From: Anaerocolumna sp. AGMB13020
GTDB lineage: Bacteria; Bacillota; Clostridia; Lachnospirales; Lachnospiraceae
Length of the DNA stretch: 64,000 bases
Direction: 5' to 3'
Assembly (NCBI RefSeq): GCF_033100115.1
Contig: NZ_CP136910.1
Location: 3,558,001 to 3,622,000, forward strand
The stretch's first letter is position 1. Every line of letters begins with the position of its first letter. Position numbers and translations under genes: made by a program. Positions 32,777 through 43,069 of this stretch are shown piece after piece. The notes beneath the pieces were generated by a model that had not been told where the DNA came from, searched no databases, and worked only from the letters and a program-made list of their open reading frames with translations.

Positions 32777-32873
32777 ATGAGTTTTATCTGGTTCGAATGA
32801 AAGGTAGAAATTCTGATAAAGTTGATTAATGAATAAGAAGAAGTACATAAAAAGACTTTGTGCGAAGTGAACC

Positions 32874-32930
32874 GTCTCCACAAAGTTAGATTGTTCAGGT
32901 CTAACTTTGTGGGGACATTTAAGGGTTTTT
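32874..32930 (+). terminator. Terminator after the PocR-MCP gene
   Basis: gtctccacaaagttaga pairs with tctaactttgtggggac over about 16 bp. A T run (gggttttt) follows after a short gap. Confidence 0.7.
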
Positions 32931-33065
32931 CCTCTCGTACAGAGTTTTTTTATTTTAAGGTATGAATGAAAATTTGTAGTAGCCAGCTATATTAGTTAAG
33001 GGAGATACTACAGTAAAATGGATTGAGATTAAAGTTTTTTGTAAATAGCATGAACCAGTTCTGCC

Positions 33066-33797
33066 TTAGAGCCAAGCACCATCCAAAGCTATGACCTGTC
33101 CGTTTAAATAATCGTTTCCGTCAGATAGTTGCCACACGAGTTCAGCTACTTCCTCTGTTCGCCCCATGCGGCCTGCCGGAATTTCCTCTTCCAAGGATTC
33201 TTTATCAGTAACGGATAAAAAAGAATTCATGGAGGTGTCAATGGCGCCGCAAGCTATGGCGTTTACCTGAATATTACTGGGCGCAAGTTCTTTTGCCAGT
33301 GCTTTTGTAAAAGCATTCATACCGCCTTTAGACGCAGAGTAGGCTACTTCGCAGGAGGCACCGCTGATGCCCCAAACAGAGGAGATATTGATAATTTTAC
33401 CTTGCTTGGCTCGTATCATATCTGGGACGGCCTGATTACAGCAGTTATAAACGGATGTAAGATTGGAGGAGAGTATGGAATTCCAAGTATCAATATCCGT
33501 ATCGGTAAATAACCCTACGTGAGAAATGCCAGCATTATTAACCAGTACATGTACTGGGCCAAAGGTTTTCCTGATTAGACCAAAGAGTTCTGAAACGGCA
33601 GCATTACTGCCCATATCACCCAAATAAGCCAAACAGGGCGAGCCAAGGCTCTCTACCTCTGCTTTGGTCCGCATCAGTTCGTTCTTATGGGTTTTGCCGG
33701 TTATAGCTATACGGAACCCTTCTTTGGCATAGCGCAAAGCAATCGCTTTTCCAATCCCTCTGGAAGCACCGGTTATCAGTATGGTTTTGGATTTCAT
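33066..33797 (-). CDS. SDR-family oxidoreductase, FabG-like
   Basis: The 243-residue protein has the Rossmann motif TGASRGIG (residues 9-16), NNAGIS near 88, and the catalytic Ser and Tyr-x-x-x-Lys in the INISSVWG and YSASKGG segments. It reduces or oxidises a carbonyl or alcohol with NAD(P)H. The substrate is unknown, though 3-oxoacyl-ACP reductase-like activity is possible. I place the start at 33797 because the plus-strand cctccc region reads as gggaggtcct before ATG. The longer frame adds 31 non-conserved residues. Confidence 0.87.
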   Translation of the reverse strand: MKSKTILITGASRGIGKAIALRYAKEGFRIAITGKTHKNELMRTKAEVESLGSPCLAYLGDMGSNAAVSELFGLIRKTFGPVHVLVNNAGISHVGLFTDTDIDTWNSILSSNLTSVYNCCNQAVPDMIRAKQGKIINISSVWGISGASCEVAYSASKGGMNAFTKALAKELAPSNIQVNAIACGAIDTSMNSFLSVTDKESLEEEIPAGRMGRTEEVAELVWQLSDGNDYLNGQVIALDGAWL

Positions 33798-33929
33798 AGG
33801 ACCTCCCGAATTAACTTTATTGGTATAGATTATAGCTGAAAAGGACAAGGATTGCAAATCAATTGAAGCTCTGAATAGGCAGAACTGCAATTTAGACGCT
33901 TTATTAACAGCTTGCTGGAAGAGTTTGAT

Positions 33930-34120
33930 ATGAGAGAAATGCTTAATGTGTGAGGAGAAATTACATGTGAGAAGAGCTTATTATATGACTAGAGTTTAAA
34001 ATGAGAGAAATGCTTAATGTGTGAGGAGGGATTACATGCGAATAGAACCTAGTATATTACATGATTTTAAAATGAGAGAAATGCTTACTGTGTGAGGAAA
34101 TTTTAATATGAGAAAAGAGT
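33930..34120. repeat. 71-bp direct repeats between the SDR and DUF3795-GNAT genes
   Basis: Units begin at 33930, 34001 and 34072, each opening with atgagagaaatgctta and then gtgtgagga. The third is partial. Each unit contains a seven-codon frame (MREMLNV or MREMLTV) followed by a ggag-like tract. The rest of the 33798-34293 gap shows no gene. Confidence 0.8.
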
Positions 34121-34293
34121 CAAAAAGAGAGAAGTATCTAAAATGTGAGAAGAGCCTACGCGGTAGAGCCTAAATCGTTACTAGAACCTACTAGGTGGAG
34201 AGGTTACCAAAAAATATATATAGTATTTTTGAAATAGCGACAGATAGTTGTCGTTATTCCTATGTTATCTTCTTTAAAAAGGAGGTAATAAAA

Positions 34294-35214
34294 ATGGGTT
34301 ATTATGAGAATAAAGGATTGGCTATGTGTGGTCTGGCCTGTGTGTTATGTAGCAGTGAGGAATGTCCGGGATGTAAAGCCAAGGGATGTGACAATAGGAG
34401 TACCTGTGCTATTTATGCTTGTGCAGCAGAGAAAGAGTTGGAGGGGTGTTACCAGTGCAGCGAGTATCCTTGTAAGGAAGGAATCTTTCAAAATGTACGG
34501 GTGAGAGCCTTTAATCAATATGCAGGACAATTCGGAGAAAGAGCACTGCTGGAACGCTTACGGGAGAATTACAGCAATGGAATTCTCTATCATGACCCCC
34601 AGGGAGGAAAAGGGGATTATGACTGCCTGGATTCCGAGGATGAGATTATGGAGCTTCTGCAGTTTGGCAGCTGTAACCCTTATGAAAAATGTCCGGTATA
34701 TGAAACGGAGCAATTTAAGCTTAGGCTTGTTACCAAAGAAGATGCGGAGGAATTACGGATATGTTACAGAGATTCAATGGTCTCAAAATTAATGAACAGA
34801 GATGGTTGTCCGCCGGAAGAGTTTGATTTTGCAGACAGAATGGAGCAGGTGATAGAGGGATGGCTTAATCAGGACTACGCCAATAGATATTTTATACGTT
34901 TTGCTGTCCAAGATAAACCAACAGGAAAGGTCATTGGAAGCGTTGAAACTTATGACAGGAAATATCAGAAGAAAAACCGGAATATTGGTGTCCTAAGAAT
35001 GGATATTCTATCGGATTTTGAGAAAGAAAACTATTTAAGAGAGCTGCTTGAAATATCCAGCCACATATTTTTTGATATTTATCATAGTGAAATGGTATTG
35101 CATAAAGTAAAACCGGAGGCATTTGAGCGTTTAGCAGCCTCTGGTAAAAGTGGATTTGCACCGGTAGAGATAGAGGGCAGAGAACATTACTGGATGAGAA
35201 AAAGAGAGATATGA
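34294..35214 (+). CDS. DUF3795 cysteine-rich domain fused to a GNAT domain
   Basis: The 306-residue protein has an N-terminal cysteine-rich domain (residues about 8-70; CGLACVLC, CPGCKAKGC, CAIYACAAEK, CYQCSEYPC) typical of DUF3795 proteins, which probably bind zinc. From about residue 145 (FKLRLVTKEDAEELRICYRD) it continues into a GNAT-like acetyltransferase fold that seems degenerate at the acetyl-CoA loop. I chose ATG 34294, which has an aaaggaggt ribosome binding site. The pairing of the two domains suggests that acetylation is tied to a metal or redox state; function is unknown. Confidence 0.75.
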   Translation: MGYYENKGLAMCGLACVLCSSEECPGCKAKGCDNRSTCAIYACAAEKELEGCYQCSEYPCKEGIFQNVRVRAFNQYAGQFGERALLERLRENYSNGILYHDPQGGKGDYDCLDSEDEIMELLQFGSCNPYEKCPVYETEQFKLRLVTKEDAEELRICYRDSMVSKLMNRDGCPPEEFDFADRMEQVIEGWLNQDYANRYFIRFAVQDKPTGKVIGSVETYDRKYQKKNRNIGVLRMDILSDFEKENYLRELLEISSHIFFDIYHSEMVLHKVKPEAFERLAASGKSGFAPVEIEGREHYWMRKREI

Positions 35215-35230
35215 AAAGTGCATTTTCCTC

Positions 35231-35259
35231 TTGCCTACAAGAGCGAGCTGTGATAAAAT
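35231..35259 (+). promoter_or_regulatory. Promoter of the glyS T-box transcript
   Basis: TTGCCT (35231-35236) is 17 bp before TAAAAT (35254-35259), just upstream of the T-box leader. Confidence 0.5.
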
Positions 35260-35548
35260 ACATCCAATACGAAAAGGCTATGACAGGGAAAAGTAACTGC
35301 TGCTTTGATAACAGAGAGAAGATGGTCGGTGTGAATCTTCATGAAAAAGTGCAGGGAAGGCGCCCTTAAGCTGTGGATTGAACGGGGAGACCCAAGTAGA
35401 GGCCAACGGAACTTCCACCGTTACCAGGGAAAGCGGTATAAAGTGTATACTCGTACCGTAATAGAGTGCAGGTTATCCTGAATTTAGGTGGTACCACGGA
35501 CAGATATGTTCGCCCTAAGCAATTATTGATTGCTTAGGGCTTTTTTTA
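35260..35548 (+). promoter_or_regulatory. T-box leader, glycine specifier
   Basis: The AGAGA region (acagagagaag) is near 35315. The specifier context gggaaGGCgccc gives GGC (35359-35361), a glycine codon. The T-box taggtggtaccacgg is at 35485-35499. The terminator gccctaagcaat / attgcttagggc plus seven T's is at 35512-35547. It should raise glyS expression when glycine tRNA is uncharged. The 258 bp between it and glyS show no further gene. Confidence 0.9.
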
Positions 35549-35805
35549 TGCAATAGGGAAGGGAATCCATGTAATAGGTCAGGAGATTTTCCAATATTTC
35601 TAACCCTCCACTCCAGACGGAGAGTCCTACGAAAGAGCGACTATGCTCCTTTTTGGGAAAATTATATTGTGTGTTAAAGTGGGAATTGCTATTTGTGACA
35701 ATTTATCAGATAACTGCCGGTAAAAGCTTATAATCATAAAGGGATCTTAACGCCTATAGTTTGTGACTCGTATTAAAAACCAATCAGAAAAAAGGAGGTT
35801 TTATT

Positions 35806-37179
35806 ATGAAGAAATTTACAATGGAGGATTTATCAGCATATTGCAGTCAGTACGGATTTATTTTCAGGGGAAGTGAAATATACGGAGGGCTTGCCAATAC
35901 CTGGGATTACGGTCCTCTTGGAACAAGGCTGAAGAACAATATCAAGGAAGCCTGGAGATATTATTTTATACAGTTAAGAGATAACAGTTACGAATTGGAT
36001 TCGGATATTCTGATGAATCCCACTGTATGGGAAGCAAGTGGACATCTGGCAGGCTTTTCAGATCCTTTATTAGACTGTAAAAGCTGTAAAGCAAGACATC
36101 GGGCTGATAATCTGATAAATGAATATACAGATGAAATAAATGCGGATACCATGACCCAGGAGGAAATGCTTCATTATATACAGGAGAAGAAGATACCCTG
36201 TCCAAAATGCGGCAAATCGGATTATACGGATATAAGACAATTTAACCTTATGTTTGCCACACAGAGGGGAGTAACGGAAGATACTTCTGCCACTATATAT
36301 CTGAGGCCGGAAAATGCCCAGGGAGAGTATGTAAATTTTCTGAATGTAATGAGGACCATGCGTACCAAACTGCCCTTTGGAATTGGTCAGATCGGAAAAG
36401 CTTTTCGAAATGAGATCACACCCGGTAACTTCACTTTTCGTACCATAGAATTTGAACAGATGGAATATCAGACCTTTTGTAAAAAAGGAGAGGATGAGGA
36501 GCTTTATGAGAATTTTAAAAACTATGGTATTTCGTTCTTTCAATTCCTGGGTTTAGACAGGGAGCATTTAAGGTTTCATGACCATGAAAAACTTGCCCAC
36601 TATGCAAAAGCAGCCTGTGACATCGAATATCTCTTTCCCTTTGGCTGGGGAGAAATCAACGGTACCCATAACCGTACAGATTTTGACCTGACAAAGCATC
36701 AGGAGTATTCCGGAAAAAACCTTGAATATTACGAGGAAGAGACCAAGGAAAGGTTCATTCCTTATATTGTTGAATCCACCTATGGAGTAGATAGAGTCGT
36801 ACTTGCGGTATTGCTGGAATCTCTTGCAGAGGAAGAACTGGATAAAGGAGACACCAGACTGGTGCTTCGCATTCCACCGGCTCTTGCGCCGATTAAGATA
36901 AATATCCTGCCTTTGATCAAAAAACGTCATGGAGAGAAGGCTACAGAAATATACAATGCTTTGAAGAAGAGATATATGGTAACCTATGACGATGCCGGAA
37001 ATATTGGTAAACGATATCGTAGGGGTGATGCCATTGGTACACCTTATGCAATTACAATAGATGATGAGACCTTAGATGCAGGAGTTGTAACCATCAGAGA
37101 CAGAGACACCATGACTCAGGTCAAGATGCCTTATACAGAGCTAAAGGACTATTTTGAGGGAGAATTTGATTTTGAGTAG
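35806..37179 (+). CDS. glyS: Glycyl-tRNA synthetase (homodimeric alpha2 type)
   Basis: The 457-residue protein is the eukaryote/archaeal-like dimeric glycyl-tRNA synthetase found in many Firmicutes. It begins GLANTWDYGPLGTRLKNNIKEAW (residues about 27-49). It has the class II motif 2 region FRNEITPGNFTFRTIEFEQMEYQ and a C-terminal anticodon-binding domain from about residue 360. A CxxC zinc-like pair lies near residues 86-132 (CKSCK and CPKCGK). It has a strong aaaggaggt ribosome binding site and a glycine T-box upstream. Confidence 0.95.
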   Translation: MKKFTMEDLSAYCSQYGFIFRGSEIYGGLANTWDYGPLGTRLKNNIKEAWRYYFIQLRDNSYELDSDILMNPTVWEASGHLAGFSDPLLDCKSCKARHRADNLINEYTDEINADTMTQEEMLHYIQEKKIPCPKCGKSDYTDIRQFNLMFATQRGVTEDTSATIYLRPENAQGEYVNFLNVMRTMRTKLPFGIGQIGKAFRNEITPGNFTFRTIEFEQMEYQTFCKKGEDEELYENFKNYGISFFQFLGLDREHLRFHDHEKLAHYAKAACDIEYLFPFGWGEINGTHNRTDFDLTKHQEYSGKNLEYYEEETKERFIPYIVESTYGVDRVVLAVLLESLAEEELDKGDTRLVLRIPPALAPIKINILPLIKKRHGEKATEIYNALKKRYMVTYDDAGNIGKRYRRGDAIGTPYAITIDDETLDAGVVTIRDRDTMTQVKMPYTELKDYFEGEFDFE

Positions 37180-38306
37180 CAGGTGATTGATGGATTCATA
37201 AAATAGATAGATTTGTTTGATGGATTATAATAATATTTAATAAGAACATACCGTATTATGATACATGTATTATGTACTATGCGATATGTTCTTATTGATA
37301 ATTTGTGTCCTGGGGATGGGACATAAACTATGATGGAATATGCTCTATGAAACGGTTGAGGTAGTTGGGACCGGTGAGGATGGAAATCAAAATATGTTGA
37401 AGTATGGAATGAAAAAACATGGAATGAAAAAACATGAAATAAAAAGACATGAAATAAAAAGACATGAAATAAAAAGACATGAAATAAAAAATATGACATA
37501 GAAACATGAAACAGTAAAACACAAATACAATATTGAAAAAATACAAAATAAAAAAATGAGTGTCCATAACGAAGAATCTATTTTGTTAGGATGTCTGAAA
37601 GATAGGTCTTCACTAAATACGTGTCCATTGTTAGGGATACATTATAAAATATAAAATAGAAAAAATGGAAAATAGAAAAAGTATAGAATTCAAAAAACAT
37701 AAAATAGAAAAAGATAGAAAAAAGTTTGAAGTATCAGATAAAGAAGTACCAAATATAATGAAGCAATACTTGCTTAAAGTGGAAATATATGTTATAATAT
37801 TTTATAGGTTTTTTGCTTAATTTTTTTAAAATAATGCTACTATATTTAGTAAGAAATGAACGGTAGATATTATTGATTAATAATTATAATTATATCGCAC
37901 TATCTAATTGAGTCTTAAATGTCTAAAATTAATATTATTCATTCTTGATTTACACTAAGTTAATTCTGCTTAACCAATTCCATTCAATTATCAAAAATTA
38001 ATAGAAACAATTTAATTACATAGCTAATTTAATGTAAAAAAATCTCGAAATAAAACGATTATGAGTATAGTCATTTAAAACCCAATGTGGTAAAATTAGT
38101 AAAAAATATGAATGAAAAATAGAATAGTTCCAGACACAATGTTTGAAAATCAATAGCTAGAAAAAGATGAATAAGTGAAATAATATTACGTATTGAAGTA
38201 TTTGATAGAGGTTTTCTATGTTCGAATAAGAATTATTTATATAAAACTATTCTATATACAATATAATTATTTTATACAAAAGAAAGAGGATGGAGGGACT
38301 ATTATA
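37180..38306. other. AT-rich 1.1-kb gap with tandem repeats, no gene
   Basis: A 12-bp-arm inverted repeat (37239-37250 and 37285-37296) lies first and may end glyS transcription, though no T tract follows. Then come about six 15-bp units like gaaataaaaagacat (37406-37500). The rest is very AT-rich, without convincing frames. The change in composition coincides with the two secreted-protein genes downstream. Confidence 0.6.
37406..37500. repeat. 15-bp tandem repeats downstream of glyS
   Basis: About six copies of a unit like gaaataaaaagacat run head to tail, the first two as gaatgaaaaaacatg. Minus-strand frames across it (repeated Met-Ser-Phe-Tyr-Phe) are artefacts. Confidence 0.85.
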
Positions 38307-39560
38307 ATGACTACGAAAATACTAAAAAACAAAGGTATAAGCCTATTGCTAGTGTTAATAATTATATTTTCATGTATTATAGCACCAGTACAGCCGGCAA
38401 CGGCGGCAGCAAGTAATAAAATTAAAATCTATAATTTTATCAAGCTGCTGGTACCTGCCGTAGGACTTGAAGCAGATACTACAGCCAACAGCCCTTATTT
38501 AAAAGCAGCATTAGCTGCCGGAATAGTTAAAGAAGGGGATTTCAAAGATTATAAAGCTGATCTAACAAGAGTGGATGCGGCTGTTCTTCTTAATCGTGCT
38601 GATGAATATTTAAATGGTGATAAAGTTGATCCGGAACTGTTGGCAGTTATCTTGGAAAAAAGGATCTCTGACATAAAAAAGATACCTGCAGGTAAAAGAG
38701 AAGCGGTAGGAAAGGTTTATGCAAAAGGTCTTATTGTTGGAAAAAGCAATGGAATGTACATACAGAATAGAGCGTTTAACGGATACGATTACTTGACTAC
38801 TGCAGATGCAAAAAAAGTTGTATCTTTGCTTACAAACACAAAAGGCAGAGCAAAGTTAAGTCCAGATGGTCAGCTGATCCGAACAACGAACTTACCTAAA
38901 AATGCAAAAAGTTATCCCTATATCCTGGAAGCTTTCCCAAATTCCTTTTATGAAATGAAATACCAATATCAACTTGCTACATATACCTGGAAGCCAGTAG
39001 AAGGAAAAGACTATGCTTCGTCAGCTAAAATTACTACAGCGATGGATTCCTTAGAAATAGATAAAACAGGAATGTGTATCTATGTAGATGATTGGATGAA
39101 AAAAGTTGAGAATAATTTAAAATATCGTTTAAACGTTGATTACCGTACCATCAATAGTACCTGGGTAAATAATTTACGTAGTACTTATTTTGTATATAAA
39201 AATGAATCTTCTAATAAAAAAACAACAGATGATATAAAAGAATACATGAATTATGTGAAAAAAAATCAGATAGTAATTAAAAGTTCTGTGATATCCGTTG
39301 AACCATCTTCATTATATTTTGATCAAAGTTATAGAGTTAGAGCATATGTTAAATTTAAAATCTCTTTTCCAGGTGAAAAGAAGGTTCAGGAAGATTTATT
39401 TTTTGCAAGGCAGACAATATATTTACCAGGTTTAAGTAGAGATAAGTGGTTTGAAGGAATTTATGATATAGAACTTGCAACAGGTAATGGGAGTAGTAAT
39501 GGAAGTGACTTTGCAATATTTGATGACTCACTAAATGACTATTATTACAAAGGAGAGTAA
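38307..39560 (+). CDS. Secreted protein with S-layer-homology-like repeats
   Basis: The 417-residue protein has a signal peptide: basic start TTKILKNK, a hydrophobic run to about residue 27, and an Ala-rich cleavage region. Its first 170 residues contain diverged SLH-like units (SPYLKAALAAGIV, LTRVDAAVLLNRADEYL, LTTADAKKVVSLL), which usually anchor proteins to secondary wall polymers. The C-terminal half is unfamiliar. I chose ATG 38307, with ggaggg upstream. The next gene begins 9 bp after the stop, so both are made together and probably act at the cell surface. Confidence 0.7.
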   Translation: MTTKILKNKGISLLLVLIIIFSCIIAPVQPATAAASNKIKIYNFIKLLVPAVGLEADTTANSPYLKAALAAGIVKEGDFKDYKADLTRVDAAVLLNRADEYLNGDKVDPELLAVILEKRISDIKKIPAGKREAVGKVYAKGLIVGKSNGMYIQNRAFNGYDYLTTADAKKVVSLLTNTKGRAKLSPDGQLIRTTNLPKNAKSYPYILEAFPNSFYEMKYQYQLATYTWKPVEGKDYASSAKITTAMDSLEIDKTGMCIYVDDWMKKVENNLKYRLNVDYRTINSTWVNNLRSTYFVYKNESSNKKTTDDIKEYMNYVKKNQIVIKSSVISVEPSSLYFDQSYRVRAYVKFKISFPGEKKVQEDLFFARQTIYLPGLSRDKWFEGIYDIELATGNGSSNGSDFAIFDDSLNDYYYKGE

Positions 39561-39569
39561 AGGAGATAG

Positions 39570-42500
39570 ATGAAATACAAAAGAATTATAAGGGGATTAA
39601 TGACTGTTTTATTTTCATGTATAGTAGTGCTATTAGTTCCATCTTTTATAGTTCGTGCTGCTGACGAAATACCAGATGTTAAATTTAATACTGAAACTGG
39701 AGAGTTTACATTTACAACAATAGATACAAAGGCTACTTCTGAAATTAGATGGAAAACAATAGGGTTTACAGTACGACGAGATGAAAGCAATGGGTTTCCA
39801 AGAAAAGATAAGGATTATGCCGTATTTAAACTAGAAAATGGTCAACAGCATTCTGTTCCTTATGGTGAGGATAAGTTAAGAGTTACCTTTACTTTTGACA
39901 AAGATCAGGTAAATAAAGCCTTCAGTAAGACGAAACTGGATGAAATCAAAGAAAATGATACCATATGGTTTAATGGGATTTTTCATACTGTGTATGGGGA
40001 TAAGGAAAATACCTTTGAATATTTTAATCTGTCAGGAAAACCCTATGGAATTGCAACGGCAGAAACATGGAACAATCCGAATGATTTCAATGACCGTTTT
40101 GACTTACAAGTAGAATTTTCATACGGTTCAAAGAACAAAGAGCCAATTACGATTGAAAGACGTATTTATAGCAATGGTACAAGTACGCTACATGATACAA
40201 AAAACTATGCAACACAAATGAAAAATACAACTTTTACAACCAATAGTTCCAAAATCCCAGACCATATAGCTGGAACCAAATATTATCTTTACAGACTCTA
40301 TTATGTTAATCTTCGAGATCCAAAGAAGAACGTAGGGAATCGTAAAACGGATATTAATCCCTATTTATCAGTAAGTGATTATGCTACAGCAATCAGTTAT
40401 TTAAGAGATCGGGAATATACCGTTAAAGATAAAGGCCTTAAAATCGTTGCAATGTATCGTAAATTCAGTGAGAAACTCCCAAGTGAAACAGAGGACAATA
40501 TGTCCAGGGAAGTTGAAATGATAGACCCTACAGCCGTCATTGCTGCGGATGCCAGGGGGGATGAATCTTTCGATGTACTGGAAGGAATCCCAGGGACTGA
40601 AAGTCTGTATGCCAATGTAAAAACAAATAAGTATCTTTCAGCCTATAACTTTATCAAAAAATCCGGAACAAAAGTCTATCCAGTAAATGTAACAAAGAAT
40701 TATACGCTTACCTGGACAGAAAAGGATGAAAAGGGAAAGGAGTATGACAGGAGCTCTACCGTCCCGATCACGAAGACATATTACATTGAGCGTAAATATT
40801 CATACTGGTATATTGATGCTCTGGCGGTGTATGGACTTGATAAAGCGACAGTGATTAACGATGCTTTACCAGGTGGAACTTTAACAATGAATCCAACCGG
40901 CTATACTGCACCGACGGTCAGTTATACGAATTCTACCGAAGAAGCTGAACACCTGGTAACGCCTTTAAGAGATGGGGAAGTCAAAGAAATTAAACTACCA
41001 GGGGAAACCATCAATGGTGGTTCTGCAGAACCTTCCATCCCTACAGAAGACTGGAAGGAAAAAGCCGAAGCAGCCATTGCTAAAATCAAATGTAAAAATG
41101 ATAAGCTGATATTCAATGGACAGACAATTATGGCAGATACTGAAAAAGAGGAGCAAACAGCGAATCCCATTGCAATTCCGGAAGGACAAGAGGAAATAGG
41201 GGAGAATGTTTTCTATAAATCAGGATTAGTAATACCTGGTACGTTAGCCAATGAAGAGTACTCAAGTGAAGGAAAAGTCGATTATAAACCCATTGTAACA
41301 ATCGGCAATGAAACAGTATTTGAAATCGAAGAACAATATGAAATCAGTGATATTAACCCTGTGGTAGTACATACTCCGGTTGTATGTGATGGCATGGTTC
41401 AGGATAACAGGAAAGACAACCAGATGATTACACCGGATCCAGTTTATGCATCCCTGGTACTTGATAGACCCTTTTATGTAACGCTTCCCACAACCGGAAG
41501 CCACCGGGATATAAAAGGCTACGGATACCGAGATTATTCCAAATACATAGCAAGCAGGCAAGTTAAATTTGCATTTGATGTATACAAAGGCGGCTCAACT
41601 GCAGGTATTTACATTCCTAAAAATACCTGGACAAGCGTTGCCGAAGATACTTTGTTCTACGTACCTATTTGGGTTCCTGAAGGAAGGTATGAGATCCGGT
41701 ACCGGAGCACAGCAATCAACGTAGCTGCGAATGATGGGTTAGAAAAAGTAGAAGACCTGGCAAATATAAGACTTGATAATTATGTGGCAGAAGATAACTC
41801 TATTGTTCAGATATCCGGAAGGATTTACGGATTAAATATCTACGATGTAACAGACTATCCTATTTGGGAAAAGGTCTTCCGCTTACCTAATTCCCTTAAA
41901 ATGACCGGATTCAAATATACTGTTGGAACAAAAGATCAGAATGGCAACAGTAATGGACAGGATGCGAAATACACATTAACTATGGTTAATGGCAGCCATC
42001 CGGAATATAAGAATCAAGGTATCTTAAAAACTGGATACATGACACGATTTTCACTTACTACTGTTGGTAGTATGGCAGAGAATGATGATTATGTACGGAT
42101 AAGGCCGAAGTTTTACTTTGTAGATAAGAATGGTAACAATCGTCAGGAAGTTGATATTTACTACTCTGAAACATTTGGTGGTAAGCAAAATGTCATGGTT
42201 AAGATGGGTGGAAATATTGACCTTCAAAATGATAAGTCGATTAAGACCGGAGACCCTTACCTGGGTATTCCTGAAAGTGAACTTGAGAAGACAGCTTTTT
42301 TTGAGGGAGTAACCATACAAAAACTCAAGGCGCAGCAAAAAAAGGTATATAATTTCATGAATATCATGTTACCATCCAGTCTTAGGATGTATGTTGGTAC
42401 CCTCGCTCAGATTCCATCCGGCGTGACGGCGAAACAAGTAGCAACCAGTGTACAGAAATGGTACGGAGAATATTATCTGCCTGCAGAAGTACATATTGTA

Positions 42501-42815
42501 CCTAAAGGCTTTGATGTGACCGCTTATGCTGTGAATAACGGCGGTTTAAATTACAAGGAATCCTTTTGGTTGAAAGATGGCTATATCATCGTGAATTTTG
42601 ACATCACAACAGTAAAGGAAGGCATACTAAATCTAAGCTATATAAATGAAAAGAACAGCACTAACGGCTATTGCAACATGTGGAAGAGAGAAGGATATCA
42701 GTATCAGAAGACCAGTTACGGTGATATAACCTTTCAATTTCAGGATGGCGACTACATCATCTACTATTCTAATAAGAATGTTAATGGAGATTGGACCTCA
42801 AGAGGTACCCATTAA
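39570..42815 (+). CDS. Large secreted protein, DUF5704-like
   Basis: The 1081-residue protein has a signal peptide (residues 1-31, ending SFIVRA-A). It has no membrane anchor at the C-terminus. The first 330 residues (PDVKFNTETGEFTFTTIDTKATSEIRWKTIGFTVRR onward) resemble the DUF5704 domain of Clostridia and Paenibacillus surface proteins. The remainder is beta-rich and full of Tyr, Asn and Lys, with no enzyme motif that I recognise. It is cotranscribed with the SLH-like protein, which may hold it at the wall. The DUF name is from memory and could be wrong. Confidence 0.65.
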   Translation: MKYKRIIRGLMTVLFSCIVVLLVPSFIVRAADEIPDVKFNTETGEFTFTTIDTKATSEIRWKTIGFTVRRDESNGFPRKDKDYAVFKLENGQQHSVPYGEDKLRVTFTFDKDQVNKAFSKTKLDEIKENDTIWFNGIFHTVYGDKENTFEYFNLSGKPYGIATAETWNNPNDFNDRFDLQVEFSYGSKNKEPITIERRIYSNGTSTLHDTKNYATQMKNTTFTTNSSKIPDHIAGTKYYLYRLYYVNLRDPKKNVGNRKTDINPYLSVSDYATAISYLRDREYTVKDKGLKIVAMYRKFSEKLPSETEDNMSREVEMIDPTAVIAADARGDESFDVLEGIPGTESLYANVKTNKYLSAYNFIKKSGTKVYPVNVTKNYTLTWTEKDEKGKEYDRSSTVPITKTYYIERKYSYWYIDALAVYGLDKATVINDALPGGTLTMNPTGYTAPTVSYTNSTEEAEHLVTPLRDGEVKEIKLPGETINGGSAEPSIPTEDWKEKAEAAIAKIKCKNDKLIFNGQTIMADTEKEEQTANPIAIPEGQEEIGENVFYKSGLVIPGTLANEEYSSEGKVDYKPIVTIGNETVFEIEEQYEISDINPVVVHTPVVCDGMVQDNRKDNQMITPDPVYASLVLDRPFYVTLPTTGSHRDIKGYGYRDYSKYIASRQVKFAFDVYKGGSTAGIYIPKNTWTSVAEDTLFYVPIWVPEGRYEIRYRSTAINVAANDGLEKVEDLANIRLDNYVAEDNSIVQISGRIYGLNIYDVTDYPIWEKVFRLPNSLKMTGFKYTVGTKDQNGNSNGQDAKYTLTMVNGSHPEYKNQGILKTGYMTRFSLTTVGSMAENDDYVRIRPKFYFVDKNGNNRQEVDIYYSETFGGKQNVMVKMGGNIDLQNDKSIKTGDPYLGIPESELEKTAFFEGVTIQKLKAQQKKVYNFMNIMLPSSLRMYVGTLAQIPSGVTAKQVATSVQKWYGEYYLPAEVHIVPKGFDVTAYAVNNGGLNYKESFWLKDGYIIVNFDITTVKEGILNLSYINEKNSTNGYCNMWKREGYQYQKTSYGDITFQFQDGDYIIYYSNKNVNGDWTSRGTH

Positions 42816-42865
42816 TCTGTCTTGTCTATCGAAAACTTTTCTGTTATACTATAAAATGGCTCATA

Positions 42866-42891
42866 ATGGATAAAATATCCATGAGTTAATT
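42866..42891 (+). terminator. Weak hairpin after the secreted-protein operon
   Basis: ctcat-tggata and tatcca-tgag can pair with a small bulge. A short T-rich stretch follows (ttaatttt). Confidence 0.4.
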
Positions 42892-43069
42892 TTGTCTTCA
42901 CAACTCGGATTAAAATCAAAAGTATAAAGAACCGTGAAAGGGCTAAAATTAAATAAGAATATACAGTAATATAATAAATGTATATCCGGGCCATAGCAAT
43001 TGTTAAAGTTAAGTATAAGGTTTAGCTTTGAGATTCGTTTAAAAATACCTACAGAAAAGGCGATACAAT

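Noticed and set aside
37149..37567. Minus-strand frames with repeated Met-Ser-Phe-Tyr-Phe
   Set aside because: By-product of the 15-bp tandem repeat downstream of glyS.
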